Source: Cucumis sativus (lineage: Eukaryota; Streptophyta; Magnoliopsida; Cucurbitales; Cucurbitaceae). From it: DNA of 64,000 nt. Numbering within the stretch: position 1 is the stretch's first letter; every line of letters begins with the position of its first letter. Below the pieces are notes generated by a model that worked only from the letters and a program-made list of their open reading frames with translations, searched no databases and was not told the DNA's origin. The translations under genes and the position numbers were made by a program. The stretch lies in assembly GCF_000004075.3 (NCBI RefSeq), contig NC_026658.2, positions 25,842,075 to 25,906,074 on the forward strand, written 5' to 3'. Positions 26,209 to 38,334 of this stretch are shown here, piece by piece.

Positions 26209-29080
26209 GGCATAACTCGGTTGTATTTCCTCCTCCCAGAAGGTGTTTGTGAAAATGCGTGAGAGAAAAACATAGCATACAATGGGTGATTTATATTTGG
26301 TAATTGCTGACAAAAACGGCAATCGCGGAGCCATTTTTGTGAAGCCTTTCTGGCAACCAATTTGATCTCTAGTGGGGTCTCACATATGTGTGAATTATTA
26401 TTATTATTATTTCTTCTTTTGGTCTTTGTTCATAGTTTGAAATTTTATTTCATATCTACTAGTTGTTTTATAATCATTGTTAGATGTATAGAATTAATAA
26501 TGGGTAGATAGGAATTCAAGTTAATAATCTCTTTAGAGAAAGATAGGTTCGATGTTTAAAAACGGTCCATCAATAGTAAACGAACAACTTCATCGAATAA
26601 TTTTTAAAAGAGTAATAACACGTTAGCATGTATTATAAGTTGTATCTTAAACATAATTATAGACAAGTTAGGTTAAACAATGCAACATCACATTCACTTG
26701 AATGTTTTTCATTCTCCAATTATCCAATAAGAATAGATAGGAAGAAGAAAAGATGCATTTGACAGAGAGAAGTTTGAAATTGACCCAAAAAAATGTGAAA
26801 ATTCAGTTCACATGTCTTTGAATTTGTAATAAAATATATATGTATTTTTATTTTTCGCCCATTTGAGTTTATATAAAGAGAAAAAATATTAAAACTATTT
26901 ACAAAATATAATAAAAATATTTAAATAGACGACATAGTGTTTGATGAATTTTACTATATTTTTTAAAATGTGTTCCTTTTTTCATTCATATAAATCATTA
27001 AGATAAGAATTCAATCATCCAAATCTTTTATTTATCTAATCAATCGTGTATCAATATTCACACATATTTACATATTTTTTTTATTGAAACGTTTGTTGAT
27101 GATTTTAAACGTGTCCATGTTTTAATTGTTGTATAACGTAAGTATTGTCTTCTATGGCATGTTGAGCTCATTAGTTCAATCTTTTTGTTTTTTTATGTAA
27201 AAGCTTCTAACCTATTTTGGATTCATTAGGCTGTTATTGTAACTGCACTTTCGGACCCTTTTGAAACGTTCTTACCATATTAGCTCAATTCATCTACATT
27301 ATGCATGTTAAGTCTTTCTCTTTTTCCTTTTTAAATTAGTGAATCTATATTTATGGGGAGCGTAACATATCACTTATAAATTTAACCACTTGATGCAAAG
27401 TTTTTTTTTTCTTTAATATTAATATATTACCTATTGTGTGTTTTTTTTTTTTTGGTTTAAATAATTTGGGAATTGGATGATTTTGAATAACATTCAATGA
27501 ACGTATGATTTATTTTGTAAAATAGAAAAGTTTGACATTAAAATACCACTTGAGGGTAAAATGGGTTTTTTAATTCCTTACCCTTTCGGAGTATATAGAG
27601 TTTTGGATGACGTGGCAAAGTAGTGATGAGTCATTTTTAAATAAATAAATCTTTGTCATTATAATTACAAAATAATTTAGTTGATAAGAAATTCAGGGTC
27701 AAATATATTGCCAAAAGTTTTCCTTTTTCAAGAGATTCACAACTTGCATCAAATTTTAGAATCCAATTATTGATCATGAAATCATTTTTTCTATGTAATT
27801 TGATTCAAAACAAAAATGTTTTTTTTTTTTTACTTGTTTATATATCAATTATTAGTTAGTAACATTCATAACTTTGGTGGAACTTTGTTAAAAAGAAAAA
27901 ATTAAATGAAGGAAAAAAAAGTGTTAAATATTTTAAACAAATTTGATCGACGAGTGTCTGTTGCTATCTATTCATTCATACATTGAAATTTTTGTTATAT
28001 TTATAAATATTTTTAGTAATTTTGTCACTATAAATAATTTCTTTAATTTAAATTTTAAAAACATGCCTTAAATTAATCATACAATTTATGATAATTATTC
28101 ATTACTAGTGGTTGAAAAAAAAAACGCCGGTAAAAATAACAAAAGAAAATTATGATAATAAAGTTCATGTCACTCAATTTTATAAATTGTGAAAATAACA
28201 AATTAAAAAATTGATAACCTTTGATTGCCTTTTGATAATCCTTCGATAGTCGTTTAATGGTCGTTTAACACTGCTAATTACTTGTCATATTTGCAATACG
28301 TAAAAAAAAAAGGTGTGGTGGACTTTTTTTTTTCTAAATGTTTTATCATATGATACAATTTCTTAAATAAAATAATAATAAAAAAAATCCACTCTCACAC
28401 GTCCAAATCAAAATTGAATTCAAAATATATTTTTTCTTAGATATATATTTAAAAAAGATGATATGAAATATTGATTTTGTGATTTTTCTTTGGCAAAATA
28501 TTAATTATGATTTCATGATGTAGAAAGATGTGGTTGCTTGTTTCCTAATGTCACATGCAAAACGAAGAACCTTGCATTTTCATTCATACTCAAAGAACAT
28601 ATTAGAAATTGGTCGATTATTTAAACCCAAGTTGATATGTTGCCCTATCAAACACCACAAAAATATTGTAATCATTCCCATTAAAACCAAAATTAAATAC
28701 ATTCAAAATAAATTAAAAACATTAAAATTGTACCGATCAAAATTATAAGATCGTTAATATTAGAAAAACTAGTTTGAAAACCTTGAAACGAAATGAATTT
28801 AATTACATTATAAGCTTATTCTATTACAAATCTTACGAATCTTAAATAATATGATTTTAGGTTTAAATTTAGAATTAATACAATAGTAAATTTTAAAGTT
28901 TTAATTTATTCAAACTCTAGTTACGTAATTTATTAGTTGGTTGAGACCTAATTATTGTTGAATTAAGGTAAAAAAAAATATCTCTTTACCAAATATTTTA
29001 CATATCATTGATTTGAAATTTTAGTTAATGATTCAACTCCTCGCTTTTGACCGAAACATAACTTTGTGAAGAAAATAATA
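26209..29080. other. Intergenic region between ERF003-like and RPL39
   Basis: The left end is the ERF promoter; no TATA box can be assigned securely. The rest is AT-rich with poly-T tracts, a dispersed family A repeat at 28131-28212, and no supportable gene. An open frame at 28530-28748 is Lys/Ile/Asn-rich with no domain. Confidence 0.5.
28131..28212. repeat. Dispersed AT-rich repeat, family A, copy 2
   Basis: TAAAAATAACAAAAGAAAAT, then TATGATAATAAAGTTCATGT, CACTCAATTTTATAAATTGT and GAAAATAACAAATTAAAA: the same word order as the copies near 16.3, 43.7 and 45.2 kb. Confidence 0.6.
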
Positions 29081-29082
29081 AA

Positions 29083-29224
29083 TGGGCCGGGGCTTACCGT
29101 TTAGTTGGGCCGAATTCTCGGCCTATTTACTGATCGTAAAAAACGGGCTGGGCTTGCCCGCGGGCAAATATCGATTACCCTTCTCAAGGGAGGGTATAAA
29201 GGTTCTTCGCTCCTGATAGGGTTT
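29083..29224 (+). promoter_or_regulatory. RPL39 promoter: site II elements, TATA box and telo-box
   Basis: Three site II words precede the gene: TGGGCC at 29083-29088 and 29106-29111, and TGGGCT at 29149-29154. A TATA-like TATAAA is at 29195-29200, followed by a telo-box (TAGGGTTT) at 29217-29224, about 40 bases before the ATG. Site II plus telo-box is the classical combination in plant ribosomal-protein promoters and coordinates expression in dividing cells. Confidence 0.8.
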
Positions 29225-29259
29225 TTGTTTATCTCGCCGTCGATCGCCGGAACCCGAAG

Positions 29260-29643
<384 letters not shown>

Positions 29644-30244
29644 GGTGCTTTCGATTCCTAACTTCAATGTTCATTTAGCTTGATTTTGTTAAGTTTCAGA
29701 ACTTGAACTTTCTTAAGGATCTACATTTGTATTTCCGCAACTGAAATTTAGTTTATCGGAAACTTTTGTTTAATCATCGTTACACTCAAGATTGAAGTGC
29801 TTTGGAATAGAGTGAATTTTCCATCAACTTTTATGTCTTTAGAGTAGCATTTTTGGCGAACCTTTACGGCATTTACTTCTTCATTTCTACGACATTTATC
29901 AAAGTTGGTGATTCTTGACAAAATTCCATTTAAATTTACATATCACAATTCTCATCTTTTTAGGAATAGATATAATCATATTTTGATTTAGCTTTATATA
30001 TATTTAATCAGTGAAATCTGTTCATAAAAGTGTGTAGCCAAAGTATACTTGAACATTCACAATTAACCTTCACATACATTGGAAGATTATCAAGAAATTC
30101 CAATTAGCTTCTCCTAGAACTTAGAAAAGACTTTAAATATACATTCATATGATAATCATCCTATACACCTACAACCTTTGCTACTTCTGAAAGAAAGACT
30201 TTATGAGATACCCTTCTATAGAGTACTCATATTTCTATATATTC
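29644..30244. other. 3' flank of RPL39
   Basis: AT-rich 3' untranslated and intergenic DNA between RPL39 and the 3' end of the small secreted-protein gene, which converges on it from the other strand. No other feature seen. Confidence 0.5.
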
Positions 30245-30245
30245 T

Positions 30246-30418
30246 CTAGGTTCTATATTTCTATCATTGAATTCTTAGTACTTTCATCTGTAGTTGATCT
30301 AAACAGACTAGTCTTTACGTAACGCCAAAGAACAAGGTTCTACATGTGTGTCCGTGAGTTCTGAGTACTTCCATCTATAGTTGATCTAAACAGACCAGTC
30401 TTCATTACAAAAGTGGGT
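30246..30418 (-). repeat. Tandem duplication (87-bp period) across the stop codon of the small secreted-protein gene
   Basis: Minus-strand copies start near 30405 and 30318. AAGACTGGTCTGTTTAGATC (from 30402) matches AAGACTAGTCTGTTTAGATC (from 30315), and the match runs through the stop codon TAG and AGAACCT in both copies (stops at 30342-30340 and 30255-30253). Offsets agree at both ends (87 bp). The second copy is downstream of the first stop and keeps a similar coding potential. Confidence 0.85.
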
Positions 30419-30708
30419 AGAGGTATAGAACTTGGTGGTGGTGAGATACCAAAGGTAGAGGTTCCGGCGTAGAAAATTCGCTCTTTTGTATTACAGAGTG
30501 AACTTGTCACTTGAAACTTAACCACCTTGGCCTTGTTTAGGCTTTGTTTTTGTTTGTTTGGAGGTCTGCAAGGTATGGCGTTCTTAGAACCATCTTGAGG
30601 ACAACGAAGAACGTGGATAGATGAATCCTTTGAGTTAATTTCCATGGTGTGGAGTGTAAAGCAAATAATGAATGCTTCAATAGAAAGGAAGAGAATAATT
30701 TGTTTCAT
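30340..30708 (-). CDS. Small predicted secreted protein, unknown family
   Basis: A 122-codon open frame. Residues 1-22 (MKQIILFLSIEAFIICFTLH) look like a cleavable signal peptide or signal anchor; the remainder is basic and polar with four Cys in all (16, 36, 47, 72), a Pro-rich segment (ISPPPSSIPLP, 88-98) and a Ser/Thr-rich tail. I do not recognise the family. Support for a real gene: a TATAAAG box at 30731-30737, about 25-30 bases before the ATG, higher GC than the flanks, and a signal-like N-terminus. Against: no domain and a short leader. The C-terminal 17 codons and the stop lie in a tandem duplication whose second copy follows in the 3' flank. It could be a lineage-specific signalling or defence-type peptide precursor, but that is a guess. 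Confidence 0.5.
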   Translation of the reverse strand: MKQIILFLSIEAFIICFTLHTMEINSKDSSIHVLRCPQDGSKNAIPCRPPNKQKQSLNKAKVVKFQVTSSLCNTKERIFYAGTSTFGISPPPSSIPLPTFVMKTGLFRSTIDGSTQNSRTHM

Positions 30709-30730
30709 TAAAGAAGAATTAGTCTCTTGG

Positions 30731-30737
30731 CTTTATA
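30731..30737 (-). promoter_or_regulatory. TATA box of the small secreted-protein gene
   Basis: TATAAAG on the minus strand, 23-29 bases before the ATG at 30708. If used, it implies a transcript start very close to the ATG and an unusually short leader. Confidence 0.4.
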
Positions 30738-30739
30738 GG

Positions 30740-32096
30740 GGGATATGAGAATTGGATTTGGATTGTTGAAGGCGGTTTTATTTAAAATATAAATTATAAG
30801 TTATTTATAGATAAATCGATTTGGTATTTCTAATAGGAAAAAGAAATTTATATTTGGAATTTTTAATAGGAAAATATGTATGTGTAATAGGTTTTTTAAT
30901 GATTTGATTTGCTATAAAAATTAATTTCGTATTTTAAACCGCATGCATTGTGAAAATTAATAGGTTTAATTAATCGCTAAATTTTGAAGTTGTTTTTTGG
31001 TATTTGAATTTTCGTATGTGTCGAATAAGTATTTAAATATTCAAATATGTTGATTTGGATAGCCATTTTTTTTAATTTCTTAATTTTTAATGAAATTTTT
31101 TATAAAGTTATTACAAAAATATATTTATGGTTTAGTTTTGAATGGTTTAGGGTTATTTTTTTGAATAAAACTTTAACGATTTTATCCAAGTGATAGTATT
31201 TTTAAATCATTTTGAAACTAAGTTTAGGAATATTTTTTACACAAATCAGTGTTTAGAGGTAATTTTTTAAAATTTAGCCAAAACTAAGCTCTTGAACATA
31301 TTAAATCAAAATCTTAAGGTATTATTTTTGCGTTGTAAGGGTCTCTCTCCCTGTAGTTAAATGATAAGAATATAATTCGAATTCCAATTTCTAATCCTAA
31401 AATTCTCCACTTCGAAAAGTCTTCCCTTTTCGAATTTCATTAAACTCAAGATTGGGTGGCGATGAGTCCAATGATTTGATGAATCTTGATAGGTTGGAGA
31501 GATACTTACAAATTTAGTTATTAGATTTAAAATAATAAAGTATATAGTAATCTTTTAAAAATTTATAAATATAACAAAATTTATTAAATAGTGATCTATT
31601 ATCGATAGATTATGTTAGATTATGTTGCAAATATTAGTAGTTAGGTGTGAATTTTTAAAATATTATTATATTTTTAATTATTATTTTTAAAATATTTAGC
31701 AATTTCAATTTTCCTTGTTTTGAAATTAGCATATATTCTATGCTACCACGCTATGCTTGTGTGTGCTTCATTATCTTTCTCACGGACTCCAATTTGTGTT
31801 GTACTTTGATGGTTAAATTTGGAAGGTGCGTTAGATTTAGTGCAAACTCACCATGTTTAAGTATTTTTTTTTGGTAAACACGTTGATGGTTGAATGTGAT
31901 GTACGGTTTATTTTATTTTATTTTGCTTAGTTTAAAATCAACAAGTGGACTTGAATAAAATTATTTTCAACAAAAGCAAAGTAAAGAAGAAACCAAGAAG
32001 GGGAGAATTGAAATTAAAAAAGTAGAGAGAAACAGATACATGTATATTTATTTAATTTACATTGACAATTCCATTTGAAAGGGAGAAAAAGAATGA
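30740..32096. other. Intergenic region 3' of the receptor-like kinase
   Basis: AT-rich with no gene. It carries a partial copy of dispersed repeat B at 31618-31635 (GATTATGTTGCAAATATT) and generic low-complexity DNA. Confidence 0.5.
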
Positions 32097-32479
32097 TCAT
32101 TGTGGTGGTGGGTTTAATCTTAGGGTACCTCCAAGCTCTATGGGAACAAGGGCAATTAGAGAGTGTAGAACATCTTTTATTAAAGGTCTGTAGCTTGCTT
32201 CTCCTTGTACACACAATACAGCCATTGCAGCAACCTAAATCATAAAACGTTAATTTCATACTAAGTTTAGGGATTAAATTCAAAGTTTTTAAAACCACGG
32301 AATCCAAAAAAGAAAGAAACGAACCTGATACAAGTGTTTGAGATCCATAGTATTTCTAATAACAGGATCTACTATGTTTGGCAACTTCGATCTATCTGTC
32401 AGTTGAGGCATTGCCTGGCATTGCCCATTCCCAATATATCCCATCATTTTACTATATCATTCATATTCATCTATATATA

Positions 32480-32524
<45 letters not shown>

Positions 32525-35500
32525 TTCATATAGAGAGATTAAACATTAAATTTTATAAAAAAGTTTAAGGAAAATGGTTGATTGCAAAAAACCATCACAT
32601 TTACCTTTGAACTATCACAATAATGGTAGAAATTGGACTCTAGAACTTGTACAATTGACTACTTTTAAAAACTGCTATAAAATTTGAAGGTTTAATATTC
32701 TTATTCAAAACTCAACTTCATAATTTGATTAGTGAAAAAAATGTAAATAAATAAGTAAAAACTTTACCCACGTGACGATAGAGTGGGATTGTGGTGTTGG
32801 CCGTTTCTCCACCGGCCTTCTTCCTAGCAGAAGCTCTAGTACCACAATTCCATAAGCATACACATCACTTTTCTCTGTTAATTTTCCTGTTAACAAAACA
32901 TCCATTCTACATCATCACCACACAAAACATATACCATAGTTGGATTAGATTGTGTTATTCAAGTCATGGATGAGTTATTCAAGTCATGGATTCTTTTTAA
33001 CACCTTAGTTAAAGTTCTGACTATAATTAATGAGATAAAAAAATAAATAGAATAAAACAATCCCAACCATCACCTATGAGTAGATGAACTATAGTAAATG
33101 TTTCTAGTCGTGCATTTATGAAACAGATGGCCTTCAATTGTAGCACACGCCCCCACAAGATAAATCATTTACGTATCAGCATTCAATTTCATAAAATATC
33201 CTACGAGTCATTATTAATCACACGTCCTTCAATCGAAAAATTATTAAATGATACCATTAATTATGCTACAGCGGTCTCTTTTAGGAGTGTTTAGTTTTTG
33301 AGCTAATCAAAGAACTAAATCAAGCATAAAGAATCTAAATCAATGTCCAATAAAGAACAAAATGAATGGACTGACTTTATCTAGATCGATTATTATTGGT
33401 TTGGTTTTCGGTTTTTAACATCTTTTTTTCTTTCTTATTTTTCACTTTGCTTTGAATGGGTCTTTGTTGCTAACTTTAAATTAAATTTTGGTCTATTTCT
33501 TGCCCTATAAATTGTAATTTGACACAAGTTTATCTTTTTGGTACTTTTCTAAATAAAAACCGTGTACATAACATAAAGAATTTTAGACTTTTATTCTAAT
33601 TAAACCATTGGATTAGTTTGGTTTTTCATTTTTTTTTATCACTCTTAGTCTCGTCTAATAAGTTGTTTTTAGTAGATGTTGAGTGTCCTTATCATAGTAT
33701 AGGAATTCAATTTCTTAGATTGAACAAGAATATGAAAATATGAAACTAAACAAATTCTTAAAGAAAACTAAATGTGTAGTCTAAGATGTATAGAATACTA
33801 TAAGAACCAATATTGAACGAAGTATGTTCAATCCTAATTATAATAGAATTTATGTGGGAGTAATAAAGTAAAGTGAATGTGGGTTACCATGTAATAGATA
33901 CTCTGGAGCTACATATCCCAAGGTCCCAGAAAGCTTAATTTTGTTATTGTTTTGGGTTCCATCAGTGATTGCAATCCCAAAGTCAGCCAACTGAATTGCA
34001 TTCAACAACCACAACAAAACTTTTGTTTAGGCTAAATTCTACAGACTACTCTAAAACCTTTGTTTTTTCCCCTCAAAACTATCATTTAACTTTTAATAAG
34101 TCTTCCAAAACTATTACTGAAGTAAAAAATTTAAACTTCAAATGAATGTTGTGGTGGCCGGCCATTATGGGTCATGAGCACGCTGTCCAAGAATCTAATT
34201 TTCTATCCAAAATTTTATAGGGTTTGTATAACTTAAATGGGTGGGGCTGACAGGTAAAGCGAGATCCAAAAATTAATGATGGTGTTTATGACTATTTCTA
34301 GTCTACAGTTAATTATAATAATACTCATGATTCGAAGGTTTCTTAAAGAATTCACAGTTCAAGAATAGTATTGAAATATTTATATGACAGTTGAATGGGT
34401 AATTCTAAAGAACAGAAACAGGAAGTGAGAGAAGTATACCTTAGCGTTGAAGTTGGCATCAAGAAGGATGTTGGAAGTCTTCAAATCTCTATGAATAACT
34501 GCAGGGTGGCAATGCTCGTGAAGGTATTCTAATCCTCTGCGAGTTCATTAGCTTTCCATTATTCTATTTAAATGCATAAAAATATTGAATGCTTATTTAA
34601 AGAAAAAACAAGTAAATTTCCTGCAAAGCTTTTAAAAAGGCAAACAAGTAATATAAATCAGAGCGTCCCAATTATTTGAAAACAAGGTTTTCTTTTTTCC
34701 ATTTTGAAAACCGGTTTTTCAAACGAAGAAAACCGAGATTTTATTTATTTAAAGGGACATCTTATGTTTGATTGGATTTCTTTTACTTTTCTTATTTCTA
34801 AAAGTTAAGCTATTGATATTAATAATAAAGCATCTGAAAATAAAAATTTTAAAACTTAAGAGCTAAATGAAAACCCCAACTTAAAGTTAAAACTAAAAAA
34901 GTAATTTATTCCAATAATTCCATCGGATTTCATTTATTTTAAAATATCTTTTTATATATAAAAATGTCATTTGGAAAACAAGCTAACAATAGTATAACAT
35001 TGAAGAACTGCATATTAATAAATCAAGACAGAGATCTGTTATTAGATAAGTGACGTTTTCAAGAATTGCATGTCAAATACAAAATCAAAGAAGTTAATTT
35101 TTTTTCAAAGAAAATCTAATAATATCAATATAGACCCTTAAGATTTTTAAACTTATCAATTTAAATTTTCTATTTATGTTTTACTTGTACTTTAATAAAA
35201 GTTAAATAAAATTAATAATATAATTATTAATTTAAGATTTAAATGGATACAACTCTCAAATCCATGATTTGAATTTGCCTATAATTTTAAAATGATGATT
35301 AGAGGCTCTTAAAAAACAAGTCAAGTTTTATAACTTTTTTTTGTCACAGAACTATGAAAAGTGCAGATGATTATTTTATTTATCAAAGGGGAAGAGAATA
35401 AAAAGAAAGCAAGAGACATGCCTTGCAACATCGAGAGCAATCTTCATACGCATGTGCCAATTTAAGGCAGAACCACGAGAGGGCCCTGCATCATCATTTT

Positions 35501-36855
35501 CAACTTACAACAATAAAATATGCATCACATGGACATAGCAACTCTTGTTTTAATCTGGTAAAAATAAATAAATAAATGATTTGGTTTATTTAGTCCTAAT
35601 ATTTTATCTTTTCTTCTGTTGATGCTAAAATTGAGATTAAAGTACTTAATATCTCTTCGTTGTTTGAAAGTAAGAAAAGAAAAGAATTACCATGGAGTTG
35701 AGTTTCTAGAGATCCATTCTCCATGAGCTCATAAACAATCAACTTTGAATCTCCCTCACTGCTACATCCCAATTGGCAAATAATATTCGGATGATGAATT
35801 CCGCTCAATATATTCACTTCATTCTGCATTAGAAGTCAAAGCAAATATTCCATTTCAAGAAAAAACAAACAAACAAATAATAAATAATAATAACAATCAT
35901 CATCAATATCGTTAAATACTTTTCAAACGTGTCTAACATATGATTGAATTGCTATCGAATTGGTGTCCATATCCATTAGCTATCTCTTTTGTTTTCAATA
36001 TGTCAAATTTTGAAGTTTTAAAAATTTTATGTCATAGAAATTTAAATTTTATATTATGAACCGGTATACTTTTGATTTTGTATATGTAAATTATAAGAAA
36101 ACAAACCTATACTTTTAAAATTACACCAGTATCAAGCTTTTGTTGACATTGAAATCTTATAAAATTTCGAATAGAAACGAGACTGAAAATGATGCATGCA
36201 GTGTTCAAATTTTCTTTTAGGTGGTTGCCACCCCATTTGACACTCAATTCTCATCCGAAGTTTGAAAGAATTTCTACCCTAACAATGTTTTTGAACCATT
36301 ATGCAATCAAACTATATGAATATTTTGTAATCAAAAGAACAGCGTTTGGAAGACATATTTTATAATGAAACGGCAAAGAAAAAGGAATCACCTCAAATTC
36401 TGTGTCAGCTTGAAAGCCACTGCAATCAAGCTTCTTCACAGCCACAACCAAATTATCATCCAACAAAGCCTTGTAAACTCTCCCAAATCCACCTTCGCCC
36501 AATACATTACTCTCCCCAAAATTCCCAGTAGCTTTCTCCAATACTTTGAAATCAATCACTGATACACATCCCTTCTTCCCAGTCACAAATGGAGCTAATC
36601 CAATCCCTTTCTCGGCATCTTATGATCCACACAATAACACACTTCCTTTCAGAAATTTCTAAATAACTCCATTTCAACGGATGATCTTAACACAGGTATA
36701 TTTCAGATTCTAGGCTTACCTTTCCGTTTGCTTTTACCAGCATTTCTCCTCTGCCGGTGAATCCACAACCAGAGCAATGAAAACAAAGCAGCGATAAGCA
36801 CGGCAGAACAAAATCCAGCCACAGCCAGTACTCCTATTCTCGTCCGAGCTTCCAT
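32097..36855 (-). CDS. Receptor-like protein kinase (Arabidopsis At1g80640-like), nine exons
   Basis: Exons, in reading order: 36720-36855, 36392-36618, 35691-35823, 35422-35485, 34440-34536, 33888-33990, 32768-32886, 32325-32414, 32097-32234 (1107 nt, 368 residues). Residues 8-32 form one membrane segment followed by a basic stop-transfer (HRQRRN). The kinase domain has GEGGFG (86-91), the ATP-binding Lys107, the helix-C Glu near 123, HRDLKTSN (202-209), DFG (222-224) and APE (247-249), so all catalytic residues are present and it is an RD kinase. The C-terminus ([17 protein letters not shown]) matches At1g80640. Exon 4 ends in a GC donor. As modelled, only seven residues precede the membrane segment; an upstream exon at 37048-37149 (34 codons from MAMPHFGW) could splice in phase to the AG just before the ATG at 36855, giving 402 residues. 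Cell-surface signalling is inferred; the ligand is unknown. Confidence 0.9.
32472..32522. repeat. (TA)n microsatellite in the kinase gene
   Basis: An alternating TA tract broken by GTGTGT near 32485-32490, inside the intron between the seventh and eighth exons of the receptor-like kinase gene. Confidence 0.9.
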
Positions 36856-37149
36856 CTAACGATTACGCTGTTGATGACGTTCTTCACCTCGAAATTTAAA
36901 TGGAGAAGTTAATGTGCTATTCGGAAAAAAGAAATAACGTATTAATCAGAGAAATTTCAGTTTAGAGGGATTATGGATTTGAGAATGGGATGTTTCTTTA
37001 TGCGGAAGATAAAATACAAGATTGCAATGTGTAATTAATGTACCTACCGAGTGAATGAGCAGCGGTTGAAGAAGAAATGGGAGAGAGTGATGGAGATAAA
37101 ATGGGGGACCGATGGCTGTATAACACCAACCAAAATGGGGCATCGCCAT

Positions 37150-38299
37150 TGATTAGTGCTCTATTCTTCTTCTTCCTCTTCTTGGCTAGGGTTCAGAAGA
37201 AGCTTGAAAATTGGAGAAAAATCTGATGAGCTTCTAAGATGCGGGAAATGGTTTTGGTAAAAGGAGTGAGTGTTTGTTTAGCTCTTCATGTTTCCTAATT
37301 GAAAAAACCCGCTAATAACATATTTATATCTAATCATAACCTAAGCTTAATGTTAATGAATAATTGATATTAGTTTTAAATATATGCATAAAATTGTTCG
37401 AAAAAACATGTAAAACATATTAGAGTCGTGGGCTAGTAACAACTATGAACTATGTCACGAGATCATAGTTCTTGAATATGCACCAACTCCATTATGAGAT
37501 AAATCTTTCATATTATTCTCGAGTTGAATTGGTCTTGCCTCCCATAGACTCGTTAGAGATATAAGGATAACTCCCAACTCATTGAATGCTAAGGTGTTAT
37601 GCACTGTTGTGTTCATCAAGTCTTAGACCAGTGACAAGCTCTCCAGCTTACTTTAGTCAATTTGCTTAACTCAAGAGTAGGCATGCACCTCTAGCCAATA
37701 TTCAGTTTGGTCGCTATCTCAAATGCCCCATTTTGGATTAACCAACCCATTCATGCCATGATCTTTGATCCATAATAACTAACTAAATAACCAAAATGAA
37801 ATTCCTGAATTTACTTTCAATGGTGGGTGTGTCAATCCATCACATACATGTAATTTTTTTACTAAAATATAAAAGTAGACATTTAACCATTCAAAATTGA
37901 ACAAAAATGAAATGTTAACTCAAATATATGTAATAATTTAGGTCTAATTTGATTTTTCTATTTTCCTAAACATAACTTAGAGCCTTAGACAATAATAGTT
38001 GTCAGCCATCAATTCCTTTATTGGAGCAAACGTGGGCCTCAACTTCTTTTTTGTTTCTAGCCCAACCTTTTCCCATGGGCTCCATTGGGCCGTAGTTCAT
38101 TTGCATGTAATTTTACCAACAAAAATATACAAAAAGTCAAACTTTCAAAAGCTTATTTATTTAAATACTAATTATAGTTTATACCATTGATTTCAGAATG
38201 GATTTTCTTTTAGAATAGTAAAAAAACAAAAAAAATGTACGCTTCATTTTATCATGAAACGTAAATATTTTGTCAATTATACAAATTTTTTAGTAAAGA

Positions 38300-38334
<35 letters not shown>

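Noticed and set aside
37420-37770. Possible LTR or inverted-repeat transposon in a complex stretch with an 8-bp hairpin
   Set aside because: I could not find matching termini or a target-site duplication; the hairpin alone is too short to define an element.
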